Of a stretch of 19,330 bases of DNA, positions 9,184 to 17,065 are shown in pieces. The stretch is from UBA5486 sp036744795 (GTDB lineage: Bacteria; Bacillota; UBA4882; UBA10575), in NCBI GenBank assembly GCA_036744795.1, contig DAIOHK010000042.1, positions 1 through 19,330 of the forward strand. Direction: 5' to 3'. The notes beneath the pieces were generated by a model that was given only the letters and a program-made list of their open reading frames with translations, was not told where the DNA came from and searched no databases. The position numbers and the translations under genes were made by a program. How positions within the stretch are numbered: position 1 is the stretch's first letter; every line of letters starts with the position of its first letter.

Positions 9184-10266
9184 TTATAAATCTTTCTCAA
9201 ACTTTTCCACAATTAAACTATTTAACTCTTCTTTAAAGGCAGATAAAAGATTCTCCTCTTTTTCTTTTCGTAGAATTTTCCCCTCGCGGAAAATAAGACC
9301 CTCCCCTTTTCCGCCTGCAATGCCTAAATCCGCACGAGAAGCTTCCCCCGGTCCATTAACTACACAACCCATTACTGCTAGATGAAGTGGATATGGAATT
9401 TCGTAAGCCAGTTCTTCTACGGCTTCAACAATCTTTTCTAATTCAATCTGACAGCGTCCACAAGTCGGACATGAGATAATCACGGGTCCTCTCTCCCTTA
9501 AATGGAGAGCTTTCAATATTTCATAGGCAGACGTAACTTCCTTTACCGGATCTCCAGTTAAAGATATTCTAATCGTATCACCGATCCCCTGATTTAAAAG
9601 GATTCCCAAACCAACAGCGGATTTAACGGCTCCACGCCAGCCTGTTCCCGCCTCAGTTACACCTAAATGTAAAGGAAAATCCCATCTGGCAGCAAACTCC
9701 TTACAGGCTTGTACCGTCTGCATAACATCCGATGATTTAAGAGAGACCACAATCTGGTCAAATCCTTCTGCGGTCAAGAGGCGAATCTGTTCTTCAGCAC
9801 CTAAAAGCATTGCTTGAACAATCTCTCCCCCTGCCTTCTCTAAATGCCTACGATGAAGAGAACCTGCATTAACTCCTACTCTAATTGCTACCTTATTGGT
9901 CTGTGCTGCGTGGACAATCAATCTTACCCGTTCCGGTGAACCAATATTACCGGGATTAATTCGAAGTTTAGTCACTCCAGCATCAATTGCTGCTAAAGCT
10001 AGACGATAATCAAAATGAATATCCGCTACCACAGGGAGAGAAGAATACTTTACAATCTTCTGTAAAGCCTGGGCTGCTGCCTGATCTGGAACCGCCACCC
10101 TTACTAATTCGCACCCTGCCTTTGCCAGTCTTCCGATCTGTTCTAAGGTTGCCTCCACATCCCTGGTATCAGTATTAGTCATTGACTGAACAACAACAGG
10201 AGCTTCTCCTCCAATCGTAAGCTTACCTACTTTTACCTGACGAGTTAATTTCCCGGTTGATCTCAT
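9184..10266 (-). CDS. ispG: 4-hydroxy-3-methylbut-2-enyl diphosphate synthase IspG
   Basis: IspG is the [4Fe-4S] enzyme that reductively converts methylerythritol cyclodiphosphate to HMBPP, the penultimate step of the MEP isoprenoid pathway. From the ATG at 10266 it has 360 residues. The TIM-barrel half carries VVVQSMTNTDTRDV, ADIHFDYR and LRINPGNIG. The C-terminal cluster domain has CPTC (Cys 266, 269) and GCVVNGPGE (Cys 301, Glu 308), the three Cys and one Glu cluster ligands. A longer reading from 10305 is possible, but AAGAGG lies eight bases before 10266 and the shorter N-terminus fits the family. The start is four bases after the stop of the upstream Cys-rich gene, so the two are probably translationally coupled. 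Dxr of the same pathway is three genes upstream. Confidence 0.97.
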   Translation of the reverse strand: MRSTGKLTRQVKVGKLTIGGEAPVVVQSMTNTDTRDVEATLEQIGRLAKAGCELVRVAVPDQAAAQALQKIVKYSSLPVVADIHFDYRLALAAIDAGVTKLRINPGNIGSPERVRLIVHAAQTNKVAIRVGVNAGSLHRRHLEKAGGEIVQAMLLGAEEQIRLLTAEGFDQIVVSLKSSDVMQTVQACKEFAARWDFPLHLGVTEAGTGWRGAVKSAVGLGILLNQGIGDTIRISLTGDPVKEVTSAYEILKALHLRERGPVIISCPTCGRCQIELEKIVEAVEELAYEIPYPLHLAVMGCVVNGPGEASRADLGIAGGKGEGLIFREGKILRKEKEENLLSAFKEELNSLIVEKFEKDL

Positions 10267-10270
10267 TTCC

Positions 10271-10699
10271 TCAGCCTCTTTTATCTTTTTTAGCACATGC
10301 ATCACAAAATCCTTTATTCTTTTCTACTTGTGCTGGTGCCTCTTTTCCACATTTTAAACAAAAAACACCTGCTATTTTAGCACATTTTCTGCATAAACCA
10401 GCGGTCTTCACATATTCAGGATCAGGACTCCCGCAAGCAGGGCAGAGACAATTTCGACAATAACCGCCCCCCATCCTGACTTCCTCCGGAGCAAAACGGC
10501 CACAACCAATACATACCCAGTTCTTATTCTTCTTCTTTTTTAAATCATTAACACAAAACTCACACAAGTTATATTGTTTTAAAATTCTACTCTGTTGAAC
10601 AGTATTTCCGCACCGTGCACAATAACGTTTAGATCGTCTTCCCCGCCCCTTCCCCTCTCTGTTCGGGTCAAGCCAGGGATTTTTAGTTTTTCCCGCCAT
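10271..10699 (-). CDS. Small protein with four tandem Cys4 zinc-ribbon-like modules
   Basis: I do not recognise a named family. The 142-residue protein contains 16 cysteines arranged as eight CxxC knuckles: 27/30 with 46/49, 63/66 with 81/84, 86/89 with 103/106, and 114/117 with 132/135. Spacing inside each pair of knuckles is 13-15 residues, so four short zinc-ribbon (rubredoxin-like knuckle) modules are the simplest reading. The first 26 residues and the linker at 54-60 are very basic, which suggests nucleic acid or ribosome contact. There is no signal peptide or membrane segment. The ATG has GGAGG eight bases upstream, and the stop is four bases before ispG. It lies 24 bases after rseP. 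Zinc is the likely metal; iron-sulfur is a weaker alternative. Being a real gene is well supported by the ribosome site and the regular Cys pattern; its function is unknown. Confidence 0.88.
   Translation of the reverse strand: MAGKTKNPWLDPNREGKGRGRRSKRYCARCGNTVQQSRILKQYNLCEFCVNDLKKKKNKNWVCIGCGRFAPEEVRMGGGYCRNCLCPACGSPDPEYVKTAGLCRKCAKIAGVFCLKCGKEAPAQVEKNKGFCDACAKKDKRG
10275..10280 (-). promoter_or_regulatory. Shine-Dalgarno that decides the ispG start
   Basis: AAGAGG on the minus strand lies eight bases before the ATG at 10266. It is formed by the last codons of the upstream Cys-rich gene. The more upstream ATG codons at 10305 and 10302 lack a comparable site. Confidence 0.6.
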
Positions 10700-10723
10700 C
10701 TACTTAGCCTCCAAAATGCGATC

Positions 10724-11803
10724 TTAAGTTTTCTGAAAAATTCTCCGCAAAACACTACTGATATCACCAAAAATAACAGTAAGGTAAAAAGCCATAATAA
10801 TCAATAACCCGATCATCTGCGCCGCTGCTTTCTGCTCCGGAGAAAATTCTTTTCTACGTAATTTTTCTATAATGAAAATTACAATCCAACCCCCATCTAG
10901 TAATGGTAAAGGGATTGGTAATAAATTAAAGATACCAAGAAAAAGGTTAAAACTTGCTACCATACTAAAAAATAGGTAAGCACTAGATTTTAAAGCCTGA
11001 TCGATGATTCCCACCATCCCGATTGGTCCTAAAAACTGAGCTCTTTCCTTTCCTCTAACCATATTAAAGATACTAACCGGAATTGCTACTACTTGATAAG
11101 CAGTAACACTAATCCCGTATTTGACCGCTTCAAAGAAAGGTAGTTTTTTTACAATGTAAGCAGGTAAGATCCCGATTCTGCCTACATCCATAGATGGATC
11201 AAAGCTTGGCTTAATCTCCTTCGTAAAGATAGAATCGTCTCTTTTCACTTTGAAAATCAGAGTTTTTTCGGGAGAATTGTGGATTATTTTTGTAATCTGT
11301 TCCCAGCGATTAATCTCTTCTCCATTAATCTCCAAAATCTCATCCCCAGAAGAAAGTCCTGCCTCATACGCCGGGGATTTCGGCTCCACAAAGCCAATCT
11401 GTGCCTGATTACTTTGTAATTGATAAGGAAGTCCAAGTACTGCAGCGATAAAAATAAAGGTAATCATAGCCAGGATTAAATTATTAAAAGCTCCGGCAAA
11501 CAGGATAGTAATCTTTTTCCAAAGAGGTAATTCACCAAACAGCTTTTCACCGGACTGTCTTTCTATCTCGCCTTCTAAAGCAATATCCATCCCGGCGATT
11601 TTTACAAAGCCGCCCAAAGGAACCGCCCTGAGCGAATAAAGAATCCCTTTTCTTCTTTTCTGGGTTAACACCGGACCAAAGCCAATGGCAAATTCATAAA
11701 CAGTTACCCCGAATAACCGGGCAAAGAAAAAGTGCCCAAATTCATGAACTAAGACCAGTAAGCCAATGAGAATTATAAACACGGGTAAAGTTGCTAAAGA
11801 CAA
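10724..11803 (-). CDS. rseP: RIP metalloprotease RseP/RasP (site-2 protease)
   Basis: RseP is an intramembrane zinc protease that cuts anti-sigma factors and remnant signal peptides within the membrane. The 359-residue protein starts with a transmembrane segment containing HEFGH (His 20, Glu 21, His 24), the zinc and catalytic motif. A single PDZ domain spans about 133-196 (AYEAGLSSGDEILEINGEEI). The C-terminal half has the third zinc ligand in LLDGG (Asp 303). The motif reads NLLPIPLPLLDGG, two residues longer than the usual NxxPxPxLDG. The start is TTG, supported by a strong GGAGGGG about six bases upstream. It is placed 34 bases after dxr, as is standard in Bacillota, and is followed by the Cys-rich gene. 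Family assignment is certain; substrates are not visible. Confidence 0.97.
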   Translation of the reverse strand: MSLATLPVFIILIGLLVLVHEFGHFFFARLFGVTVYEFAIGFGPVLTQKRRKGILYSLRAVPLGGFVKIAGMDIALEGEIERQSGEKLFGELPLWKKITILFAGAFNNLILAMITFIFIAAVLGLPYQLQSNQAQIGFVEPKSPAYEAGLSSGDEILEINGEEINRWEQITKIIHNSPEKTLIFKVKRDDSIFTKEIKPSFDPSMDVGRIGILPAYIVKKLPFFEAVKYGISVTAYQVVAIPVSIFNMVRGKERAQFLGPIGMVGIIDQALKSSAYLFFSMVASFNLFLGIFNLLPIPLPLLDGGWIVIFIIEKLRRKEFSPEQKAAAQMIGLLIIMAFYLTVIFGDISSVLRRIFQKT

Positions 11804-11837
11804 TGGAACCCCTCCCTCAATTCAATCTCCGGTGAGC

Positions 11838-13004
11838 TTACACCTTCATTAATTGACGCGCCATACTCCGCGCCCAATTATCGGTTTCTAATATTGTTTC
11901 CAAATCCGGCCGGTAGATAACCCTTGGCAAATGCTCATCGATTACCCGTGTAATTATACGAGGAATATCTAAAAAATTAATCTTTTCAGCTAAAAAAGCC
12001 CAGACTGCCTCTTCATTAGCTGCATTAAGAACCGCGGGCATTGTACCTCCCGTTTTACCTGCTTCATAAGCAAGTTCTAAACAGGGAAAACGCTTAAAAT
12101 CAGGAGGGTAAAACTCTAAATCCGACAGTTTATAAAGATCAAGCCGGGAAAAAGGATTATATTTTCTCTTCGGGTAAGTAAGAGCATACTGAATCGGTAG
12201 TCGCATATCAGCTGGTCCAAGCTGGGCCAAAAGCGAGCCATCAACCATTTCAATCATCGAATGAACAATACTTTGCGGATGAACTACTACTTTAATTTGA
12301 TCATAATCAATCCCAAATAACCAATGGGCTTCAATGACCTCCAAACCTTTATTCATAAGTGTTGCCGAATCAATAGTGATTTTCCCTCCCATTTGCCAGG
12401 TCGGATGGGCAAGAGCAGCCTGCGGGGTAATCCCTTCCATTTGCTCTTTGGTAAACTGACGGAAGGGTCCGCCAGATGCAGTTAAGTGAATATCTTTTAA
12501 CTCCTTAGCGGATGCACCCTGCAGACATTGGAAAATAGCACTATGTTCACTATCAACCGGAAGCAAAATCACATCTTTACTTTTACTGATTTCTTCCATT
12601 ATTACCTCGCCAGCTGCCACTAAACTTTCTTTATTCGCAAGGGCAACCTTTTTTCCTACTTGAAGTGCTGCTAAAGTAGGTTTAATTCCTGCAGCTCCGA
12701 CCACTGCTGAAACTACCAAATCAACCTCGGGATCAGTTACCAGCTCAATCAATCCCTCTCGGCCAGGGAGCAGTTGACCATCCCATCCGGAAACTGCAGA
12801 AAGAGTCTTACTATATTGTAAGGGATCAGTAACTACTGCTTTTTTTGGTTGTAACCTTCCAATTTGCTCCACAAACATTGAGGTTTGAGTATGAGCAGAA
12901 AGCCCATAAATCTCTATTTCATCGTGAAGGAAATCAGCCACTTCAATGGTTTGCCTCCCAATTGAACCTGTTGAGCCAATTATTGCGATCTTCTTTTTCA
13001 ACAT
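11838..13004 (-). CDS. dxr: 1-deoxy-D-xylulose 5-phosphate reductoisomerase Dxr
   Basis: Dxr makes 2-C-methyl-D-erythritol 4-phosphate from DXP using NADPH, the first committed step of the MEP isoprenoid pathway. The 388-residue protein begins with the nucleotide-binding IAIIGSTGSIGRQT (GSTGSIG at 10-16), then ALANKESLV. The metal ligands are Asp 151 and Glu 153 in PVDSEHSA and Glu 222 in NKGLEVIEAH. The flexible loop (HPTWQMGGKITIDSATL) covers the active site. The ATG overlaps the end of the preceding permease gene by seven bases. Its products feed UppS and, further down the pathway, IspG, both encoded in the same gene string. Confidence 0.98.
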   Translation of the reverse strand: MLKKKIAIIGSTGSIGRQTIEVADFLHDEIEIYGLSAHTQTSMFVEQIGRLQPKKAVVTDPLQYSKTLSAVSGWDGQLLPGREGLIELVTDPEVDLVVSAVVGAAGIKPTLAALQVGKKVALANKESLVAAGEVIMEEISKSKDVILLPVDSEHSAIFQCLQGASAKELKDIHLTASGGPFRQFTKEQMEGITPQAALAHPTWQMGGKITIDSATLMNKGLEVIEAHWLFGIDYDQIKVVVHPQSIVHSMIEMVDGSLLAQLGPADMRLPIQYALTYPKRKYNPFSRLDLYKLSDLEFYPPDFKRFPCLELAYEAGKTGGTMPAVLNAANEEAVWAFLAEKINFLDIPRIITRVIDEHLPRVIYRPDLETILETDNWARSMARQLMKV

Positions 13005-14059
13005 TTTTCACCTTCATTTAATCTAAAAGCATCTTCTTGAAAAAAAGGAGTTACTCCATAATATAATGAGCGCATCATTACAAAAAAAATCGGGCCACAT
13101 AAAAAACCATAAATACCAAACAATTTAATCCCCAGGTAAACCGCAAAAAGAGCCGTGAGAGGATGGAGGCCCAATTTTTCTCCGATCAATCTTACTTCAG
13201 CTATCTGCCTACATCCTAAGGTGATCAAGAAAATAAGCGCAAGAGTAAGTGCGGTTCCCACCCGGCCAGTAGCGATCTGCCAGCCAATCCAGGGGAAATA
13301 AAGAGTAGAAGGGCCAAACAGAGGAAAAAAATCAAAGAGACTGAGAATAATACCGAGCAACCAAGGATGAGGAAAACCAAAAACACCTAAAAACAACGTA
13401 GAAAGCAAACCAGTAATCGCCGCCAGGATTGTTTGTATTTTTAAAAAACCTAATCCGGAAAGAATAACCTCATTATAAATCTTAAGAAGTGGGTTTTGCC
13501 ACTCAATAGGAAATAAAGAGAGAAATAAAACAGAAATCCTTTCTTTATCTCTACTGATAAAGAAAGCAACAAGACCACTTAGAAAAAGATTCAGCAAAAA
13601 TGAAGGAAACCCTCTAAGAAGAATTAATACCTCCTGAAGTAAACCTCTGACTGATAGAAACATCCGTTCGGGACTTATCTTATCACTCACCCCAAAACCT
13701 AGTTGCAGCCGGTTTTCCATCTCTGTTATTAATCTTTCGATTTCTTTTCCCAAAAATGCCACCTTACTAGGGAGAATAATTAATAATTCTTTTATCTCCT
13801 GGTAAAGTCGGGCAAAAAGTAGAGTTAGCAGAAAACCCGTTACCAAAACAGTAAAGAATAACACGGCAAAAACTGCTAACTCTCGAGGACATCTAAGCCG
13901 ATTCTCCAGAAATTTAACTGGTGTTTCAATCAGATATGCAATAACCAGCCCTAAGATAAATGGTGTTATTAGAGGGAAAAAATATTTAATCATTAAAAAA
14001 AAGAGAAAAGCCAAGAAAAGCAAGAGTAAAACAGAGCGGAGTTGTTCTGGGATTTTCAA
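12998..14059 (-). CDS. AI-2E (PerM/YtvI) family membrane permease
   Basis: This 353-residue polytopic protein fits the AI-2 exporter / PerM / YtvI superfamily. It has about eight hydrophobic segments in the usual pattern: two close hairpins at the N-terminus (ending LGLVIAYLIETPVKFLENRL), a soluble stretch about 85-145, then a cluster of helices with FFPLFGPSTLYFPW and the C-terminal LGIKLFGIYGFLCGPIF typical of the family. The start is TTG, with GGGGTGG six bases upstream. It lies between cdsA and dxr and overlaps the dxr start by seven bases, so it is probably cotranscribed and coupled. The family includes exporters, putative antiporters and sporulation proteins; the cargo here cannot be told. 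Its presence within the uppS-cdsA-dxr-rseP string is not the usual arrangement. Confidence 0.88.
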   Translation of the reverse strand: MKIPEQLRSVLLLLFLAFLFFLMIKYFFPLITPFILGLVIAYLIETPVKFLENRLRCPRELAVFAVLFFTVLVTGFLLTLLFARLYQEIKELLIILPSKVAFLGKEIERLITEMENRLQLGFGVSDKISPERMFLSVRGLLQEVLILLRGFPSFLLNLFLSGLVAFFISRDKERISVLFLSLFPIEWQNPLLKIYNEVILSGLGFLKIQTILAAITGLLSTLFLGVFGFPHPWLLGIILSLFDFFPLFGPSTLYFPWIGWQIATGRVGTALTLALIFLITLGCRQIAEVRLIGEKLGLHPLTALFAVYLGIKLFGIYGFLCGPIFFVMMRSLYYGVTPFFQEDAFRLNEGEKC

Positions 14060-14100
14060 CAGAGACCACCCCGTATAAAATTTACGCTTTTTGCTAGGGA

Positions 14101-14125
14101 ATCATTCTTAAAATTACGGAATGAT
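14101..14125. repeat. Perfect 7-bp inverted repeat spanning the cdsA stop
   Basis: ATCATTC (14101-14107) and GAATGAT (14119-14125) flank an 11-base loop and enclose the cdsA stop codon. There is no U-tract on the minus strand, so it is not a standard intrinsic terminator. It may stabilise or pause the transcript between cdsA and the permease gene, or be chance. Confidence 0.4.
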
Positions 14126-14929
14126 CAATAAGGCAAAATAGTAAATTATTGGTAGAGCAAACAGGGTACTGTCAAATCGATCTAATACTCCACCATGACC
14201 GGGCAAAAAACTGCCACTATCTTTGATTTCAGCGGATCTTTTTAAGAACGACTCAAAAATATCCCCCAACTGACCTATAATCCCTGCCACAAGGCAGGTT
14301 CCAACCAGCCAACCCAAGGGTAGATTCCTAACTAATCCAAAAATTGTTCCGATGATCATACCTACTATTAATCCACCAACAGCGCCTTCAACGGTTTTAT
14401 TTGGACTAATCCTAGGAATTAATGGTGTTTTACCCCAAGCCGAACCAATAAAATAGGCACCAGTATCATTACCCCAGATTACTAGGAAGGAAAAGATGAG
14501 AATCTCCCAGCCATAAGGTTCAGGGAAAGCTCTAACTAATAAAATATATGTAAAAAGAATCCCAGGATAGACTAGAGTAAAGAGATTAGCAAAAGTGGAA
14601 ATAAGTGAAGTTTCACTAATTCCATTTTTGTAGTCGGAAAAAAAAGAAAATAAAAGTACAAACACTAAAAACAGGCCAATTAATCCACAGCAACCTAAAG
14701 AAAGGTTATAATAAATATTTACTGCTTGTCCCAGAAGAAATAAAAGGTTAATTGTGAGCATCAATGGGTAATTATTCTTGATTCCTGTAGCCTGCACTAA
14801 CCGCGAAAATTCCCAAGTACCCAGGGCGACTAAAAAGCCTATAGCTAAAACCAGTAGTATTCCACCCTTTAATAAAAAGTATAGAAAAAGTAGCCCACCT
14901 ATAATTCCTGTTAATATTCTTGTTTTCAT
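14114..14929 (-). CDS. cdsA: Phosphatidate cytidylyltransferase CdsA
   Basis: CdsA makes CDP-diacylglycerol from phosphatidate and CTP at the membrane, the branch point for phosphatidylglycerol and related lipids. The 271-residue protein is mostly hydrophobic, with about seven or eight transmembrane segments. The signature region is intact: WGNDTGAYFIG with Asp 155, ISPNKTVEGAVGG near 174-186, and GQLGDIFESFLKR to GHGGVLDRFDS at about 219-254, which carry the metal- and CTP-binding acidic residues. The ATG overlaps the uppS stop in an ATGA, with GGGGGAGG just upstream. Its lipid product is the source of the phosphatidylglycerol used by Lgt, which is encoded later in the window. Confidence 0.97.
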   Translation of the reverse strand: MKTRILTGIIGGLLFLYFLLKGGILLVLAIGFLVALGTWEFSRLVQATGIKNNYPLMLTINLLFLLGQAVNIYYNLSLGCCGLIGLFLVFVLLFSFFSDYKNGISETSLISTFANLFTLVYPGILFTYILLVRAFPEPYGWEILIFSFLVIWGNDTGAYFIGSAWGKTPLIPRISPNKTVEGAVGGLIVGMIIGTIFGLVRNLPLGWLVGTCLVAGIIGQLGDIFESFLKRSAEIKDSGSFLPGHGGVLDRFDSTLFALPIIYYFALLIIP

Positions 14930-15723
14930 TTTCCTCCCCCTTGTTTAATCCCACCAAATCGCCGCGAACGATTTTTGTATTCAATAATAGCTTTGTTAAG
15001 TTCCGGGGGACTAAAATCCGGCCATAGAGTTTCTGAAAAGTAAAGTTCGGCATACGCACCTTGCCAGAGAAGAAAATTGCTTATTCTCTGTTCTCCACTG
15101 GTTCTAATAATCAGATCCGGGTCAGGTTGCCCAGATGTAAAAAGATACTCTTCAAAGAGGCTCCCCGAGATATCTTCGGGTTCTAAGCCTTTCTCTTTAA
15201 CTTCCTTTACCATCTCCCGTATTGCCCTGATTATCTCTGCCCTTCCACCATAGTTAATGGCCAAATTTAACGTAATTCCAGAATTACCCGAGGTTTCCTC
15301 CTCAGATCTTTTCATTAGAGATAGGAGTTGGTAATCAAGTTTTTCCGGAAATCCAATAAAGCGGAGTTTTACTCCCTTTTTATGTAGATCTATAGTTTCA
15401 TTCTCTAAAGTCTGATAAAAGAGGTTCATTAAGAAGGAAACCTCTTGAGTAGGGCGTTTCCAGTTTTCAGTAGAAAAAGCGAACAAAGTTAAAACCTTAA
15501 TCCCTAATCTTCCGCATTCTTCCGTAATCTCATGGACTTTTTTTAAACCGGCTTGATGACCAGCAGTACGAGGAAGACCTTGCCTTTGAGCCCAACGTCC
15601 ATTACCATCCATTATAATCGCAATATGCTTAGGTAAATCTGGATCTCCTGGTTGTAAAGTACTATCCCGTAAAGAATAATTGTTTTTTGCAAAAAGGTTC
15701 TTAATTTGGGGAAAAAGCCTCAA
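14926..15723 (-). CDS. uppS: Undecaprenyl diphosphate synthase UppS
   Basis: UppS is the cis-prenyltransferase that adds isopentenyl units to make the C55 lipid carrier for peptidoglycan. The 265-residue protein shows HIAIIMDGNGRWAQ (catalytic Asp 39), then FAFSTENWKRP, NLAINYGGRAEI, and RTSGEQRISNFLLWQ with YFSETLWPDF, all family motifs. The start is TTG, supported by GGAGG eight bases upstream. That GGAGG lies in the last codons of frr. The stop overlaps the cdsA ATG. A 30-residue N-terminal extension before the core is polar and of no evident function. Confidence 0.97.
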   Translation of the reverse strand: MRLFPQIKNLFAKNNYSLRDSTLQPGDPDLPKHIAIIMDGNGRWAQRQGLPRTAGHQAGLKKVHEITEECGRLGIKVLTLFAFSTENWKRPTQEVSFLMNLFYQTLENETIDLHKKGVKLRFIGFPEKLDYQLLSLMKRSEEETSGNSGITLNLAINYGGRAEIIRAIREMVKEVKEKGLEPEDISGSLFEEYLFTSGQPDPDLIIRTSGEQRISNFLLWQGAYAELYFSETLWPDFSPPELNKAIIEYKNRSRRFGGIKQGGGK

Positions 15724-15726
15724 AAA

Positions 15727-16290
15727 CTAGACCTCCATTATTTCTTGTTCTTTATTTGACATTAGCTGATCGATCTCCTTAATATACTTGTCAGTTATAT
15801 CTTGGATCTCATCCAGGCCTTTTTTACTATCATCTTCACTAAGGATCCCATCTTTTTCTAACTTTTTAATATCGTCATTAGCATCGCGCCGAATGTTCCG
15901 GACAGCAATTCGTTTTTCCTCGGCATCTTTCTTTAATAACTTAACTAATTCTTTGCGGCGTTCCTCGGTTAACTGCGGGATCGATAAACGAATAATACTT
16001 CCATCATTTGATGGGTTTAGCCCAAGGTCTGCCTTTAGTATTGCTTTTTCAACATCATTTAAAATTGTTTTATCCCATGGCTGCACCACAATCATTCTGG
16101 GCTCCGGGGCAGAAATGTTTGCCACCTGATTAATCGGCATTTGTGAGCCATAACACTCTACCATTACCCGATCCAAAATACCCGGGTTAGCCCGTCCGGT
16201 TCTAAGCGTCCCAAAATCCTTTTTGGTCTTCTCGATCACCTTTTTCATACGAATCTCCGTTTCTTGGAAAACCTCTTTAATTGTTTCCAT
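15727..16290 (-). CDS. frr: Ribosome recycling factor Frr
   Basis: Frr splits the post-termination ribosome together with EF-G. From the ATG at 16290 it is 187 residues, the usual size. The long helical domain (EIRMKKVIEKTKKDFGTLRTGRA at the N-terminus, C-terminal ITDKYIKEIDQLMSNKEQEI) and the central domain (ILNDVEKAILKADLGLNPSNDG, LPQLTEERRKELVK-like PQLTEERRKELVK) are all clear. Three consecutive ATG codons (16296, 16293, 16290) follow a run of six G; the third is chosen because it gives the best spacing and family length, but any of the three is possible, and a more upstream TTG is unlikely. The start overlaps the end of pyrH by 14 bases. The last codons carry the uppS ribosome site. Confidence 0.96.
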   Translation of the reverse strand: METIKEVFQETEIRMKKVIEKTKKDFGTLRTGRANPGILDRVMVECYGSQMPINQVANISAPEPRMIVVQPWDKTILNDVEKAILKADLGLNPSNDGSIIRLSIPQLTEERRKELVKLLKKDAEEKRIAVRNIRRDANDDIKKLEKDGILSEDDSKKGLDEIQDITDKYIKEIDQLMSNKEQEIMEV

Positions 16291-17011
16291 CATCATCCCC
16301 CCTAACAAAAGTTCCTATTTTTTCACCCATTACTATACGCTTTATATTTCCAAATTCATTAAGATTAAAAACCACAATTGGTATATGATTATCCATACAT
16401 AAAGAAGTTGCTGTTGAATCCATTACTTTTAAGCGTTTATTTAAAATTTCAATGAATTTAAGATTATCAAATTTTTTTGCTTCAGGATCAATCTTCGGAT
16501 CTGTTTCATAAACCCCATCTACTTTAGTAGCCTTTAAAAAGATCTCTGCTTCTACCTCAATTGCTCGTAAGGCAGCAGCGGTATCAGTAGTAAAAAACGG
16601 ATTTCCTGTTCCGGCACCAAAGATTACTACTCTTCCTTTTTCCAGATGCCGGATAGCACGCCGCCGGATGTACGGTTCTGCTACCTCTCTCATCTCAATG
16701 GCGGTCAAAACTCGGGTTTCCATCCCCATTTTCTCAAAAGAATCCTGTAAAGCCAAGGAATTCATTACAGTAGCCAGCATCCCTATATAATCGGCAGTAG
16801 CCCGGTCAACTCCACGAGAACTAGCCCTTAGTCCCCGCCAAAAATTTCCCCCACCTACTACAATCGCCACTTGTGTACCTAATTCAACAACCTCTTGAAT
16901 TTGGCTAGCAACAGCGTTAACAACCTTTTGGTCAAGACCAAATCCTTTTTCTCCAGCTAAAGCCTCACCACTTAATTTTAGTAAAATCCGCTGATACTTG
17001 GGTGTTTTCAT
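16277..17011 (-). CDS. pyrH: Uridylate kinase PyrH
   Basis: PyrH phosphorylates UMP to UDP in pyrimidine nucleotide synthesis, and supplies UTP for RNA and UDP-sugars. The 244-residue amino-acid-kinase fold protein has RILLKLSGEALAG (8-20), VVGGGNFWRG (51-60), ADYIGMLATVMNSLAL with Asp 74, GNPFFTTDTAAALRA near 136-150, and DGVYETDPK. The ATG is preceded by GGGGGTAAGGG. It lies downstream of a strong terminator following tsf, so it needs read-through or a weak local promoter. The 3' end overlaps frr. Confidence 0.97.
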   Translation of the reverse strand: MKTPKYQRILLKLSGEALAGEKGFGLDQKVVNAVASQIQEVVELGTQVAIVVGGGNFWRGLRASSRGVDRATADYIGMLATVMNSLALQDSFEKMGMETRVLTAIEMREVAEPYIRRRAIRHLEKGRVVIFGAGTGNPFFTTDTAAALRAIEVEAEIFLKATKVDGVYETDPKIDPEAKKFDNLKFIEILNKRLKVMDSTATSLCMDNHIPIVVFNLNEFGNIKRIVMGEKIGTFVRGDDDGNN

Positions 17012-17065
17012 TTTGCCCTTACCCCCAATTGTTATTTATTTCTCCATCTTATCAAAAAAATCCTG

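Noticed and set aside
10267..10305. Extended N-terminus of IspG starting inside the Cys-rich gene
   Set aside because: The longer start has no ribosome site and adds 13 residues not typical of the family; the ATG at 10266 has AAGAGG at good spacing.
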